Shown: positions 52,727-63,334 of the stretch, in pieces | How the letters are laid out: each line of letters begins with the position of its first letter | Numbering within the stretch: the stretch's first letter is position 1 | Assembly: GCF_024498135.1 (NCBI RefSeq) | Contig: NZ_JANHOH010000001.1 | Span: 2,418,001-2,482,000, forward strand | Direction: 5' to 3' | Source: Mucilaginibacter aquariorum | GTDB lineage: Bacteria; Bacteroidota; Bacteroidia; Sphingobacteriales; Sphingobacteriaceae | DNA length: 64,000 bases | Translations under genes and position numbers: made by a program | Notes under the pieces: model-generated | What the model was told of the DNA's origin: nothing | Seen by the model: the letters and a program-made list of their open reading frames with translations, nothing else | Databases searched by the model: none

Positions 52727-54263
52727 CGTCGCTAATGTTGATGTTATGTTTTTCGGCGGCTCCCGTCGCTACCGACAGAAACCGACCGCTTATAATTAGT
52801 TGATGTAAGGCATTTATATCTTCAGCAAAAATGCGGTCTTCTTTTATAAAAGGCACATGCTGCCTCACCAGTTCATGGCAGTTCTCAATTACCGGGGCTG
52901 ACTGTAACGGCCTCCTGAATTCGAGTGCCTGCGAGGCATAAAGCAGTTCAATAGCCTGTATATATTCAATGTTATCCAGCACCATATGCAGCTTGCGCCC
53001 GCTGATAGATCCCATAGAAACATGATCCTCCTGCCCTAATGAGGTTGGCACACTATCGGCACTGGCCGGGAAACACATGGTTTTGTTTTCGGTAACCAAA
53101 GCGGCCGTAGTGTATTGAGGTATCATCAGGCCGGAGTTTAAACCTGCATGTTCCGTCAGTAATTTTGGCAAGCCATAACGGCCTTCACTCATGAGGTAAC
53201 AACGGCGGTCGGCAATATTACCCAACTCTGCGGCGGCTACTGTGGCATAATCTAACGGTAAAGCCAATGGCTGCCCGTGGAAGTTACCACCGCTTATGGT
53301 ATCGTCGGCATTAAAAATGATCGGGTTATCGGTAACGGAGTTCAGTTCAATTTCGGTGAGCTCTTTTAAGTGAAGCCAGGCATTGCGGGATGCGCCATGC
53401 ACTTGCGGCATACAACGCAACGAGTATGGGTCTTGCACCCTATCGCAACCTATATGCGAACTGCCGATAACCGACCCTTCCAGCAGAGCAGCTAAGCGCT
53501 TGGCGACGTGTTTTGTTCCTTTAAAAGGGCGAATGGCATGTAACCTTGCATCAAACGGCCGGGAGGAGCCCATTAACCCCTCTAACGACATGGCGCCAAT
53601 AAGATCGGCGACATTCAACGCGTTATTTAAACGCTCTACAGCTTTTATGGCAAAGGCCAATATAAATTGGGTGCCATTAATAAGAGCAAGGCCTTCTTTA
53701 GGGCCTAAAACCAGCGGTTGTAAACTATGCTCTTTTAAGATCTCTCCTGCCGGATGTTTATCATCGCCTACATTCACATAACCAAGACCTATTAACGGCA
53801 GGAACAAATGCGATAGCGGCGCCAGATCGCCCGAAGCACCAACCGAACCTTTTTCGGGGACAACCGGGATAATATCGTTATCAATATGCCAAATAATGCG
53901 ATCTAAAGTTTGCGGGGCAATGCCCGAGTAACCTTGTGCTAACGCATGCACTTTGCTGATCAACATCAGCTTTGCAATTTCCTGCGGGATGGGTTTGCCC
54001 ACGCCCACACTATGACTTTTGAGAATGTTGCTTTGCAGCAAGCTGGTATCTTCTTCAGAGATCCTTGTATCGCAAAGCGGGCCAAAACCGGTATTAATAC
54101 CGTAAACCGGAAAATGAGCATGTACAATCTTTTCTACCTCTTTCCAGGAAGTATGGATACCGGCGGCAGCTTTATCGTTAATAATACCCTTTACTTTGCC
54201 GGCTGCGATATCCAGGCAAATACCTATGGTAAGGTGGTCAATACCGTAATTAAAGTTTTTCAT
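52704..54263 (-). CDS. hutH: histidine ammonia-lyase
   Basis: 519 aa. The MIO cofactor triad Ala143-Ser144-Gly145 is visible in [14 protein letters not shown], and GINTGFGPL matches the substrate pocket. It makes urocanate and ammonia from histidine, the first step of the pathway. The stop lies 23 nt inside hutU. The start lies 14 nt inside the end of the marR gene, so marR, hutH and hutU are one translational chain. Confidence 0.97.
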   Translation of the reverse strand: MKNFNYGIDHLTIGICLDIAAGKVKGIINDKAAAGIHTSWKEVEKIVHAHFPVYGINTGFGPLCDTRISEEDTSLLQSNILKSHSVGVGKPIPQEIAKLMLISKVHALAQGYSGIAPQTLDRIIWHIDNDIIPVVPEKGSVGASGDLAPLSHLFLPLIGLGYVNVGDDKHPAGEILKEHSLQPLVLGPKEGLALINGTQFILAFAIKAVERLNNALNVADLIGAMSLEGLMGSSRPFDARLHAIRPFKGTKHVAKRLAALLEGSVIGSSHIGCDRVQDPYSLRCMPQVHGASRNAWLHLKELTEIELNSVTDNPIIFNADDTISGGNFHGQPLALPLDYATVAAAELGNIADRRCYLMSEGRYGLPKLLTEHAGLNSGLMIPQYTTAALVTENKTMCFPASADSVPTSLGQEDHVSMGSISGRKLHMVLDNIEYIQAIELLYASQALEFRRPLQSAPVIENCHELVRQHVPFIKEDRIFAEDINALHQLIISGRFLSVATGAAEKHNINISDDDEFGIY

Positions 54264-54753
54264 TGGGTATTGGATTTAATTTTTCACCAACCTTGCCGGA
54301 TAGGTTATACATGCGGAATGAATCTTCTAAAGCGGAAATGGCAGGAAGTATCTCGGCTATCTTTACATCGGTTGCCTCCAACTCGTTCATGCTGGCACTT
54401 ATGGCATCCCAAACGGGAAGGATCTGTTTCAGCAATTCGCGGCCTTTATCGGTAAATTGCACCAACTGCCTGCGGCCATCATCGGCACAAACGGTAGTTT
54501 CTACCAGCTTGCGGTTTTTCAGATTAGTGATCAACTGACTGGCGGCCGGGTGTGACACCTCGGTTTGCTCGCTTAATTCTTTTATAGACAGGGAATCGTT
54601 TTTTGACAGCAGGTAAAACACCGGAAACCAACTGGCATCAAACTCAATACCTTCGTTCTGATATATGCGATTTATTTCGGCCAAAAAGGTTTCGCTCATC
54701 CGCCTAAGGCGACTGCCTAAAACCAGGTATCCTAAACTTTGGTACAAATTCAT
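54250..54753 (-). CDS. MarR family regulator of the hut operon
   Basis: 167 aa. A winged helix-turn-helix with SLSIKELSEQTEVSHPAASQ (recognition helix region), then VCADDGRRQLVQFTDKG (wing), flanked by dimerisation helices. MarR proteins bind inverted repeats as dimers and usually release on ligand binding. The gene leads the hut operon, overlaps hutH by 14 nt, and has an 11-bp-arm inverted repeat 6 bp before its own start codon. Autoregulation with control of hut by urocanate or another pathway ligand is inferred. Confidence 0.92.
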   Translation of the reverse strand: MNLYQSLGYLVLGSRLRRMSETFLAEINRIYQNEGIEFDASWFPVFYLLSKNDSLSIKELSEQTEVSHPAASQLITNLKNRKLVETTVCADDGRRQLVQFTDKGRELLKQILPVWDAISASMNELEATDVKIAEILPAISALEDSFRMYNLSGKVGEKLNPIPNEKL

Positions 54754-54759
54754 AATGCA

Positions 54760-54783
54760 ATTTATATAAGTGCTTATATAAAT
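54760..54783. promoter_or_regulatory. 24-bp inverted repeat, probable MarR operator
   Basis: ATTTATATAAG, TG, CTTATATAAAT: perfect 11-bp arms around a 2-bp centre. It begins 6 bp upstream of the marR start codon, so it lies in the leader or over the core promoter. MarR operators are commonly inverted repeats of this length. Confidence 0.75.
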
Positions 54784-54837
54784 GCAAGTTTATTTTATTA
54801 ATTATTGATAATCAGATAAAACTTGTCTCTATTTGAC

Positions 54838-54963
54838 TCACCCCGACTACGCTACGCTGGTCGACCCTCTCTGCTTCGCAAAGAGGGTGAAAAATATAAG
54901 AGTTCTTTAGCCCTCTTTTCCTCTTGCGGAGAGAGGGTGGTCGAGAGAAGCAAGACCGGGTGA
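54838..54963. repeat. family A composite palindrome between marR and SRPBCC genes
   Basis: About 126 bp bounded by CTCACCCCG and CGGGTGAG, with CCCTCTCTGCTTCG..CTCTTGCGGAGAGAGGGT and GGTCGACC/GGTCGAGA elements inside. It forms nested hairpins and is in the divergent spacer, about 80 bp from the operator and 95 bp from the next gene. Confidence 0.7.
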
Positions 54964-55058
54964 GTTAACTTGTCCCGAAACACCTCGTAACTCGTCGCGT
55001 TTGCACCTTATAAGTAATAGATTAATCGCACATCTTTGTATTATAAAAACTTAAAATC

Positions 55059-55502
55059 ATGAAAGAGCAATTTAAAATCACCATTAATGCGCCACGTAAA
55101 AAGGTTTGGGAAACACTTTGGGGCGAAACAACTTATCCGCAATGGACTGCCCCTTTTTGCGAGGGATCGAAAGCTATAACCGATTGGCAGGAAGGCAGCA
55201 GGGTTTTATTTACAGACCGTGAGGATCGCGGCATGATCTCTCTTATAGCCAGGAATATCCCATATGAACATATGTCATTTAAAATGCTGGGCGAACTTGT
55301 TAATGGCGTTGAAGATTTCACCAGCGAAAACGCAAAAAAAATTGCAGGTGCTTTTGAAAATTATACATTAACACCCGATGGTGATAAAACCTTGCTGGTA
55401 GTTGACTTGAATGGGTTAGATATGGACAAGGGCATAATGGATTACCTTATGGCAGCCTGGCCCAAAGCATTGGATACCTTAAAAGAAATTGCTGAAAAAT
55501 AA
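55059..55502 (+). CDS. SRPBCC (AHSA1-like) domain protein
   Basis: 147 aa. MKEQFKITINAPRKKVWETL and LWGETTYPQWTAPF open the helix-grip fold; the middle has the AHSA1 pattern and it ends YLMAAWPKALDTLKEIAEK, the long C-terminal helix. Members bind hydrophobic ligands, and eukaryotic Aha1 stimulates Hsp90, but the ligand of this one is unknown. It stands alone, divergent from marR. Confidence 0.9.
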   Translation: MKEQFKITINAPRKKVWETLWGETTYPQWTAPFCEGSKAITDWQEGSRVLFTDREDRGMISLIARNIPYEHMSFKMLGELVNGVEDFTSENAKKIAGAFENYTLTPDGDKTLLVVDLNGLDMDKGIMDYLMAAWPKALDTLKEIAEK

Positions 55503-55565
55503 TTTTGTATCAGGCTTTTTACGGTTATTGTGCCTGCAATTATGCATTTAAGCTATTTTTGCAGC

Positions 55566-56237
55566 ATGAAAAAAAACGCCCTATTAACTATACTATTATT
55601 TAGCTTAATTTGCCAGACAGCATTTTCTGCAGGCATAGATACTTTAAAGAAAAACGGTTACACGCTTATTGTATCCGGTAACGATGAGCATTTTGATAAC
55701 GCTATCAAAGAGAAACTGATCAGTACCTTTTTTATCGTTTATCCAAAAATTGTAAAGGAATACAATAAGAAGAGTTTGAAACAGGTGGTTTTCTTTATTG
55801 ATACGGCCTACCATGGTGTGGCCGCTACAGATAATGGCCGCGTGGTTTTTAGCCTTGCTTATATGACCAAACATCCTAATGATATTGACGTGGTTACCCA
55901 CGAAGTAATGCACATTACCCAGGATTATGGCAGTTTTGACGGGCCAGGCTGGTTAACAGAAGGTATTGCCGATTATGTACGTAACGAGCATGGCGTAGCC
56001 AACGATGCGGCTAAATGGCGCCTGCCCGATTATAAACCAACCCAAAACTACGATAATGCCTACCGCATAACCGCACGCTTTTTAGTGTGGGTAGAAACCA
56101 AGGTTAAAAAAGGCACTGTTAAGAAATTAGATAGCGTGATGCGCGATCATACTTACACTGATTCTACCTGGGCAAAACTAACAGGTAAAACTGTGCAGGA
56201 ATTGTGGAAGAGCTATTCGGAGAATCCGGCGATATAG
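55566..56237 (+). CDS. secreted BSP-family (basic secretory protein) metallopeptidase
   Basis: 223 aa from ATG 55566 (MKKNALLTILLFSLIC) with a signal peptide (about residue 22). HEVMH at 112-116 followed by E132 in GWLTEGIADYVR gives the HExxH..E zinc pattern of the basic secretory protein family. It is predicted to act in the periplasm or outside; the substrate is unknown. It ends with a repeat and a hairpin terminator. Confidence 0.85.
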   Translation: MKKNALLTILLFSLICQTAFSAGIDTLKKNGYTLIVSGNDEHFDNAIKEKLISTFFIVYPKIVKEYNKKSLKQVVFFIDTAYHGVAATDNGRVVFSLAYMTKHPNDIDVVTHEVMHITQDYGSFDGPGWLTEGIADYVRNEHGVANDAAKWRLPDYKPTQNYDNAYRITARFLVWVETKVKKGTVKKLDSVMRDHTYTDSTWAKLTGKTVQELWKSYSENPAI

Positions 56238-56262
56238 CCCCCCATCCCCCTGAAGGGGGAGC
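56237..56262. repeat. family A fragment (CCCCCCATCCCCCTGAAGGGGGAG)
   Basis: GCCCCCCATCCCCC is followed by TGAAGGGGGAG. CCCCC-TGAA-GGGGG forms a stable hairpin directly behind the BSP stop codon. Confidence 0.55.
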
Positions 56263-56270
56263 AGAATAAA

Positions 56271-56301
56271 CAAAAGGCTTTCCAAGTTGGGAAGCCTTTT
56301 G
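56271..56301 (+). terminator. terminator behind the BSP-type peptidase gene
   Basis: CAAAAGGCTT and AAGCCTTTTG form the stem, extended by TCC/GGG with one T-G pair, around AAGTT; then TTGT. It lies about 35 bp after the stop. Confidence 0.85.
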
Positions 56302-56361
56302 TTGTATAAATGCATATGTTATGAATAAAGCGCTTTATATTTAAAGCGCTAAACCTTGTGT

Positions 56362-57948
56362 ATGAATAATAGCAAAGCGATATATATTTTATACGCCTTT
56401 ATTGGCCTTTACATTATTACAGCTGTAATTGTATTGGTACAATCATCGCAAGGCGTGGATTGGGACCCTGCTACCTGCATTAAAATGACAGATAATGCTT
56501 ACAAAGGCATTCCATTTAATGCCTACGCGCATCCGAAACCAGGTAATTTAAACGAGGACGAATTTGAGTTTGTTACCTGGTGGTCGCCGGGGCAGTTTGC
56601 TGTTCCATTATTAATTCAAAAAATTGTTGGCATAAAAGTAAATATCGCTATTAGGATCCTCACGGCATTGTGCCTGTTAATTGCGGGTTTGGGCATCTTT
56701 AACCTGTTCCGCCTATTCTTAAAAAACAAAGATGATAAAGTTGAAAACTGGCCTTCAACCGTTGCACTTGCATTTTTGTTATTCACTCTGTTACAACCAT
56801 TTTTTTGGAAAAACCTATTTGTATACAATGGCGGCGGTATTTTGATGCTGGCTTATTGCCCCTGGTTTATGTATTGGGTGATTAAAATTAATCGTATTAC
56901 GCTTTATAGTTTATTACTGCTTTTACTCGCTGGCTTTGTTGGCTTCTTTCTCAAATCATCATTTACAAGCATTTTTGCAGCGGCACTGTTCTATTTATTT
57001 CTAACAAAATCGATAAACGCCAGTGTCCCTATAAAACAACAAAACGTAAAGAAAATAACTGTTAACGCGCTTTGTTTAGGCGCAGTGTTACTCGTGTATA
57101 TCTTAACAATTAAAATAGCTTATTTAAATCAAAATACAGGCATTAGCCAATCTTCTACGGGTATAAGGCTACAGCCAAGAGTATTGTTGTACCCGGTTAT
57201 TGCACCAGTAATCGGGCTGTTTTCATTGAATTTTTTGAACAAAACAATCTACTGGATCATCGCGTCGTTTTTTGTTATCCCTATTTATTACCTCCTATTT
57301 AAAAATGATAGGTTGAGTTTAACATATAGGTATGTGTTGATCAGCTTTGTTATTACAACCGTATCTTTTTATGCGTTACTCTATTTTATTAATGTAGATG
57401 TTTCTTACGAGCTTCGTCATTATATAATTATATCTATCCTTCTTACTCCGGCCTTTTTCATTAGTCTTTGGAAGTTACCTTTCGGGAGGTATTTAGTATA
57501 TGGTATTGTCTGTATATATACTACAATAAATATTTACCAGTTTACTACTGCCATTATTGCTAATCCTAAATATCAGAAAACAAATTTGTATAGCGGTTTT
57601 CCAACTAACTATCCTGCCGACTTAATTGAAAAAGTACACACGCTGGATAATTTAAAAGGCCACAAAAAAGATATATTCTACTTTAGAAGTTCGGAGCTTA
57701 CCATAGCATTAGAAGTGAGAAATAACCGGATTTTATTTGAAGATAACTTTGTTAATTTTCATTTTAACAATAAAGCCAGGTATGATTCTGTATTATACTT
57801 CGGCCGAAACTCGGGCGAGCTTTACCTGATATACCCGCTGCAGAATTTCAGGCAAGACTCAATATCCTATCTTACGCGGTTTGAAAAATATAAGAGTTTT
57901 GAGAAAATATATCAAACTAAAGGATATGCCATTTTCAAAGCACACTGA
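56362..57948 (+). CDS. polytopic membrane protein, GT-C-like, unknown
   Basis: 528 aa from ATG 56362 (MNNSKAIYILYAFIGL). About eleven hydrophobic segments, with a loop after helix 1 (GVDWDPATCIKMTDNAYK) and a soluble C-terminal part of about 120 residues. An acidic or aromatic loop in this place occurs in GT-C glycosyltransferases (ArnT/PMT-like), but no clear signature is seen, so this is only a suggestion. Monocistronic: it is bounded by hairpins at 56271-56301 and 57978-58004. Confidence 0.7.
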   Translation: MNNSKAIYILYAFIGLYIITAVIVLVQSSQGVDWDPATCIKMTDNAYKGIPFNAYAHPKPGNLNEDEFEFVTWWSPGQFAVPLLIQKIVGIKVNIAIRILTALCLLIAGLGIFNLFRLFLKNKDDKVENWPSTVALAFLLFTLLQPFFWKNLFVYNGGGILMLAYCPWFMYWVIKINRITLYSLLLLLLAGFVGFFLKSSFTSIFAAALFYLFLTKSINASVPIKQQNVKKITVNALCLGAVLLVYILTIKIAYLNQNTGISQSSTGIRLQPRVLLYPVIAPVIGLFSLNFLNKTIYWIIASFFVIPIYYLLFKNDRLSLTYRYVLISFVITTVSFYALLYFINVDVSYELRHYIIISILLTPAFFISLWKLPFGRYLVYGIVCIYTTINIYQFTTAIIANPKYQKTNLYSGFPTNYPADLIEKVHTLDNLKGHKKDIFYFRSSELTIALEVRNNRILFEDNFVNFHFNNKARYDSVLYFGRNSGELYLIYPLQNFRQDSISYLTRFEKYKSFEKIYQTKGYAIFKAH

Positions 57949-57977
57949 TCAAGCTAAACATAAGTGGGTTAAACAAT

Positions 57978-58004
57978 AAAGGCTTTCCAAATTGGAAAGC
58001 CTTT
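57978..58004. terminator. terminator shared by the membrane protein and the atp operon
   Basis: AAAGGCTTTCCAA pairs perfectly with TTGGAAAGCCTTT with a 1-nt centre. It lies between convergent transcripts: about 30 bp after the plus-strand gene and about 70 bp after atpG. Confidence 0.85.
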
Positions 58005-58018
58005 ATTAGTATCAGTAT

Positions 58019-58041
58019 GTCTTCGACAAGCTCAGACTGAC
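58019..58041 (-). repeat. family B short repeat near the atpG end
   Basis: CTTCGACAAGCTCAGACTGAC, a diverged copy of the 18314-18336 element. Confidence 0.45.
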
Positions 58042-58073
58042 AATTTTTTCATCGCGAGTTTATCAAACCATTA

Positions 58074-58985
58074 TCAACCGCCTAATGCTGCTGCACCACT
58101 CACTATCTCGGTAAGCTCGGTAGTGATGGCTGCCTGGCGTGCCTGGTTGTACGAAAGTTTTAAGGCTTTCAACAGATCGCCTGCATTTTCAGTTGCTTTA
58201 TCCATTGCGGTCATACGTGCGCCGTGCTCAGATGCATGCGAATCTAACACCGCGTGGTATAACTGTATTTTAATATTCTTAGGGATCAATTGTTCAACTA
58301 TCTCTTCTTTCGAAGGCTCAAGTATATAATCAACCTGCATTTCTTTAGGCTCATCTTTAGTTGCAGAAGCTGTTTTTGCAGCCGCTTTAATTTCTGCCTT
58401 CGGAACAGGTAATAATTGCTCTGCTACCTGAAACTGTACAGCTGCGTTACGGAAATGGTTATAAACTATTTCAACACGGTCGTAATCGCCATTCAAAAAA
58501 CCCTGCATTATGCTATCAGTAATTTTTGAAGCGTTGATGAAGTTCAGGTCAAGGTACAAATCATTATTGTTCCCAATAACGTTGTACTTACGGCGCTGAT
58601 AAAACTCCTGGCTTTTTTTACCTATAGCAACAATAGATACATTACCTGCGCTTAATTGCTTACTGTATTTCTCAGCAATCAGGTTGTTGGCCATTTTAAT
58701 AACATTTGTATTAAAAGCACCTGCCAAACCACGGTTTGATGATACAACAACAATTAATACACGTACCGGTTCGCGGTCTTGTAAGAACGGTGAATCACCA
58801 TCTTCAAGGCTTGCCGATAAATTAGCCAACAGATCTTTTAATTTGTTGGCATAAGGGCGTAATTGTACAATAGCATTGGTTGCCCTTTTCAGCTTTGCTG
58901 CCGAAACCATTTTCATGGCCTTGGTTATTTGCTGTGTTGAGCTTACGGATACTATCCTGTTTCTTACTTCTTTTAAATTAGCCAT
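58074..58985 (-). CDS. atpG: ATP synthase subunit gamma
   Basis: 303 aa. N-terminal MANLKEVRNRIVSVSSTQQ with ITKAMKMVSAAKLKRA, and C-terminal ATENAGDLLKALKLSYNQ with RQAAITTELTEIVSGA: the two antiparallel helices that form the central stalk. A Lys/Ala-rich insert about residues 200-225 lengthens it slightly. The gamma subunit rotates inside the alpha3beta3 head. It is the last gene of this operon; beta and epsilon are not here. The 137-bp spacer to atpA contains repeated words. Confidence 0.96.
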   Translation of the reverse strand: MANLKEVRNRIVSVSSTQQITKAMKMVSAAKLKRATNAIVQLRPYANKLKDLLANLSASLEDGDSPFLQDREPVRVLIVVVSSNRGLAGAFNTNVIKMANNLIAEKYSKQLSAGNVSIVAIGKKSQEFYQRRKYNVIGNNNDLYLDLNFINASKITDSIMQGFLNGDYDRVEIVYNHFRNAAVQFQVAEQLLPVPKAEIKAAAKTASATKDEPKEMQVDYILEPSKEEIVEQLIPKNIKIQLYHAVLDSHASEHGARMTAMDKATENAGDLLKALKLSYNQARQAAITTELTEIVSGAAALGG

Positions 58986-59122
58986 TCTTTGTTTGAGATG
59001 TGAGAAATGAGATTTGAGATGTGAGATAAACTCCTAACTCTCTTCTCGTCACTATATCTAATTTAATCTGCCAGATATAAGATTTGAATTCTCAAATCTC
59101 ATATCTAACATCTCATATCTAA
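58986..59122. repeat. degenerate GAGATTTGAGATGTGAGAT spacer repeat, atpA-atpG
   Basis: Words of the type GAGATGTGAGA and AATCTCATATCTAACATCTC recur on both sides of a TTGAATTCTCAA centre (near 59084-59095). A second spacer of the same type lies at 61280-61362. Both are between atp genes. Confidence 0.6.
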
Positions 59123-60697
59123 TTAATATTTACCTGCCAGTTCTTTAGCTACTGTTTCCAGTACGCCGGTTAACTGGTCGTCAAATTTACCTGCTTTTAG
59201 GGCTGCCAATACTTCTGGATGGCGTTGCTCTAACTGGTTGGTATATTCAGCTTCAAATTCTCTGATCTTGCTAACAGGTACGTTACGCATCAGGTTTTTA
59301 GTACCCAGGTAAATAATAGCTACCTGTTTTTCAACCGTTACCGGCGAGTACTGGCCTTGTTTAAGGATCTCAACATTACGTGCACCTTTATCAATTACGT
59401 TTTTGGTTGAAGCATCTAAATCCGAACCGAATTTAGAGAATGCCTCCAACTCGCGATACTGGGCCTGGTCAAGCTTTAAAGTACCCGCAACTTTCTTCAT
59501 TGATTTGATCTGCGCGTTACCACCCACACGTGATACCGAAATACCTACGTTAATAGCCGGGCGGATACCTGCAAGGAACAAGTTTGATTCCAGGAATATC
59601 TGACCATCGGTAATCGAAATTACGTTGGTTGGGATATATGCTGATACGTCACCTGCCTGCGTTTCGATAATTGGCAATGCTGTTAATGAACCACCACCTT
59701 TAACGATGTGCCTGATAGACTCAGGAAGGTCATTCATTTGCTGCGCGATGTTATCGTTAGCGTTTACTTTTGCAGCACGCTCTAATAAACGGCTGTGCAG
59801 GTAAAATACGTCACCAGGGTAAGCCTCACGGCCCGGTGGGCGGCGTAGTAATAATGATACTTCACGATAAGCAACCGCCTGCTTAGAAAGATCATCATAA
59901 ACGATCAATGCAGGGCGACCAGTATCACGGAAGTACTCGCCAATTGCAGCACCTGCAAACGGAGAGAAGAATTGCATGGTAGCAGAATCTGCAGCACTTG
60001 CAGCAACAACTATAGAGTAAGGCATAGCACCGTTCTCTTCTAATGTGCGTACAATGTTTGCAACAGTTGAGGCTTTTTGGCCACAAGCTACATATATACA
60101 GTATACCGGGTTACCGGCATCGTAAAATTCTTTTTGGTTGATAATGGTATCGATACAAACAGCAGTTTTACCGGTTTGGCGGTCACCAATAACCAACTCA
60201 CGCTGGCCACGGCCAATAGGGATCATCGCATCGATAGCTTTAATACCAGTTTGTAATGGCTCGGTAACAGGCTGACGGTAGATAACACCCGGTGCTTTAC
60301 GCTCTAAAGGCATCTCGTAAGTTTCGCCTAATATTGGGCCTTTACCGTCAATTGGGTTACCTAAAGTATCAACAACACGGCCAAGCATGCCTTCGCCTAC
60401 GTTGATTGATGCAATACGGTTGGTACGCTTTACATTGTCACCTTCCTTAATATCGTCAGATCTTCCTAACAATACCACACCTACGTTATCTTCTTCAAGG
60501 TTCAATACGATACCTTGCAAACCGTTATCAAATTCAACCAGCTCACCTGATTGTACTTTAGTTAGTCCATAAACACGTGCAATACCATCACCCACCTGGA
60601 GTACAGTACCCACTTCTTCTAATTCAGATTCTGACTTAAAGCCCGCTAATTGCTGACGCAAAATTGCTGATACTTCGTCTGGTCTTACCTCTACCAT
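59123..60697 (-). CDS. atpA: ATP synthase subunit alpha
   Basis: 524 aa. [20 protein letters not shown] start; Walker [24 protein letters not shown] [11 protein letters not shown]; and the nucleotide-binding [14 protein letters not shown] signature. Alpha and beta alternate in the hexamer; alpha sites are non-catalytic. The gene sits between atpH (33 bp) and atpG (137 bp). Confidence 0.97.
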   Translation of the reverse strand: MVEVRPDEVSAILRQQLAGFKSESELEEVGTVLQVGDGIARVYGLTKVQSGELVEFDNGLQGIVLNLEEDNVGVVLLGRSDDIKEGDNVKRTNRIASINVGEGMLGRVVDTLGNPIDGKGPILGETYEMPLERKAPGVIYRQPVTEPLQTGIKAIDAMIPIGRGQRELVIGDRQTGKTAVCIDTIINQKEFYDAGNPVYCIYVACGQKASTVANIVRTLEENGAMPYSIVVAASAADSATMQFFSPFAGAAIGEYFRDTGRPALIVYDDLSKQAVAYREVSLLLRRPPGREAYPGDVFYLHSRLLERAAKVNANDNIAQQMNDLPESIRHIVKGGGSLTALPIIETQAGDVSAYIPTNVISITDGQIFLESNLFLAGIRPAINVGISVSRVGGNAQIKSMKKVAGTLKLDQAQYRELEAFSKFGSDLDASTKNVIDKGARNVEILKQGQYSPVTVEKQVAIIYLGTKNLMRNVPVSKIREFEAEYTNQLEQRHPEVLAALKAGKFDDQLTGVLETVAKELAGKY

Positions 60698-60730
60698 TTT
60701 TTGAATTTATTTTAGAGTTTTAATTTAATA

Positions 60731-61279
60731 TTATTTGATCGCGATTTGCGCAAATTCCTTTTTCATACGCTTTAAGCTGCTGGCAATGCTGGTATCAACC
60801 TGCCTGTCGCCAATAGTAAGCACAAAACCACCAATTAACGATGGGTCAACTTTATCAGCAAGCTTAACAGTACCGCCAATTGCCTGCTGTACATCATCAA
60901 GCATTTTCTTTTTGTTCTCGGCAGATAACGGAGCGGCTGTAACAACCTTAGCATTGGTAATATGGTTCTTAACATCATACAGGCCAATAAACTCATGCGC
61001 GGTAGTATATAATACTTCGCCACGGCCTTTGTTAACCATTATGTTAAAAAACGCGATGCTTACCTTGCTAACCCTGGTACCAAAAACATCAGCCAGGATA
61101 TGTACCTTTTTGGTGTGCGATATAATAGGGTTGCTTAAAACAGCCTTTAGTTCCGGATTAGCTTTCAGCGTATGCAAAAACAGATCCATATCATTCTTAA
61201 CCGCTTCAAGGGCTTTTTGCTCCTGTGCAAGGTCAATTAATGCTTTCGCGTATCTTAATGCTACTGTTATTTCTGACAT
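60731..61279 (-). CDS. atpH: ATP synthase subunit delta
   Basis: 182 aa. The N-terminal helical bundle (VALRYAKALIDLAQEQK) is followed by a C-terminal segment with GGFVLTIGDRQVDTSI and SLKRMKKEFA. Delta ties the peripheral stalk (b subunits) to the top of the F1 head. It is preceded by an 83-bp spacer with repeated words, after atpF. Confidence 0.95.
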   Translation of the reverse strand: MSEITVALRYAKALIDLAQEQKALEAVKNDMDLFLHTLKANPELKAVLSNPIISHTKKVHILADVFGTRVSKVSIAFFNIMVNKGRGEVLYTTAHEFIGLYDVKNHITNAKVVTAAPLSAENKKKMLDDVQQAIGGTVKLADKVDPSLIGGFVLTIGDRQVDTSIASSLKRMKKEFAQIAIK

Positions 61280-61362
61280 CTTTTTTGAGATTTGAGACTT
61301 GAGATCTGAGATTTGAGACTATTTTCTGTCTCACGTCTCCTATCTAATATCCCATGTCTATA
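61280..61362. repeat. degenerate GAGATTTGAGACT spacer repeat, atpF-atpH
   Basis: TTGAGATTTGAGACTTGAGA, TCTGAGATTTGAGAC and the opposite-strand words GTCTCACGTCTCC fill the 83-bp gap between atpF and atpH. Same type as 58986-59122. Confidence 0.6.
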
Positions 61363-61857
61363 TTATAATTTCACTTCTTTCAACAGATCGGCAACCAATG
61401 CATCCTGTTTGCTCTGGTCTTCAAATTGCTTGCGCAATACTTTCTCAGCAATTTCTAATGATAAAGCTGCAACCTGGTTTTTAACATCAGCCATAGCAAT
61501 GGCTTTCTGATTGTTTATCTCGATACGGGCAAGCTCGATCTGGCGTGCACCTTCTTTATGCGCGGCATCTTTAGCCTCGCTTATGATCTGGTCTTTAACC
61601 TTTTTAGCTTCCTGTAAAATAGCATCACGCTCAATACGGGCTTGTTTAAGCAGAGATTCGTTCTCACTGGTTAAGCGGCTCATCTCTTCTTTAGCAGCCT
61701 CGGCTTTTGAAAGCGAATCTTCAATAAAACGCTCACGCTCGTCAAGGGCACCCATAATAGGTTTCCAGGCAAATTTGGCAAGTAAGAAAAACAGTACTAA
61801 AAATGATACCGTTGTCCAAAACACTAAACCAATATCGGGGGTAACTAATGGATTCAT
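61363..61857 (-). CDS. atpF: ATP synthase subunit b
   Basis: 164 aa from ATG 61857 (MNPLVTPDIGLVFWTTVSF), the usual b-subunit start; the longer upstream frame is unlikely. A single N-terminal transmembrane helix (about 11-31) is followed by a long Glu/Lys/Ala coiled coil to the C-terminus. Two b chains form the peripheral stalk. It follows atpE at 105 bp. Confidence 0.95.
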   Translation of the reverse strand: MNPLVTPDIGLVFWTTVSFLVLFFLLAKFAWKPIMGALDERERFIEDSLSKAEAAKEEMSRLTSENESLLKQARIERDAILQEAKKVKDQIISEAKDAAHKEGARQIELARIEINNQKAIAMADVKNQVAALSLEIAEKVLRKQFEDQSKQDALVADLLKEVKL

Positions 61858-61962
61858 TATTATATGATGTATATATTTTAAAAAATCAATTTTAATAACC
61901 GTTCCCGCAGCCAATCGCTACGGGTACGGTTAATTTTTTATTCCTCTTAAAGGGATGAAATA

Positions 61963-63320
<1,358 letters not shown>

Positions 63321-63334
63321 CTAAATAAAGTTTT

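Noticed and set aside
59123..60697. Plus-strand ORFs antisense to atpA, parC, lpxB and acs
   Set aside because: They have low-complexity Ser/Leu/Pro composition and are the mirror of long real genes; none has a homologue-like motif.
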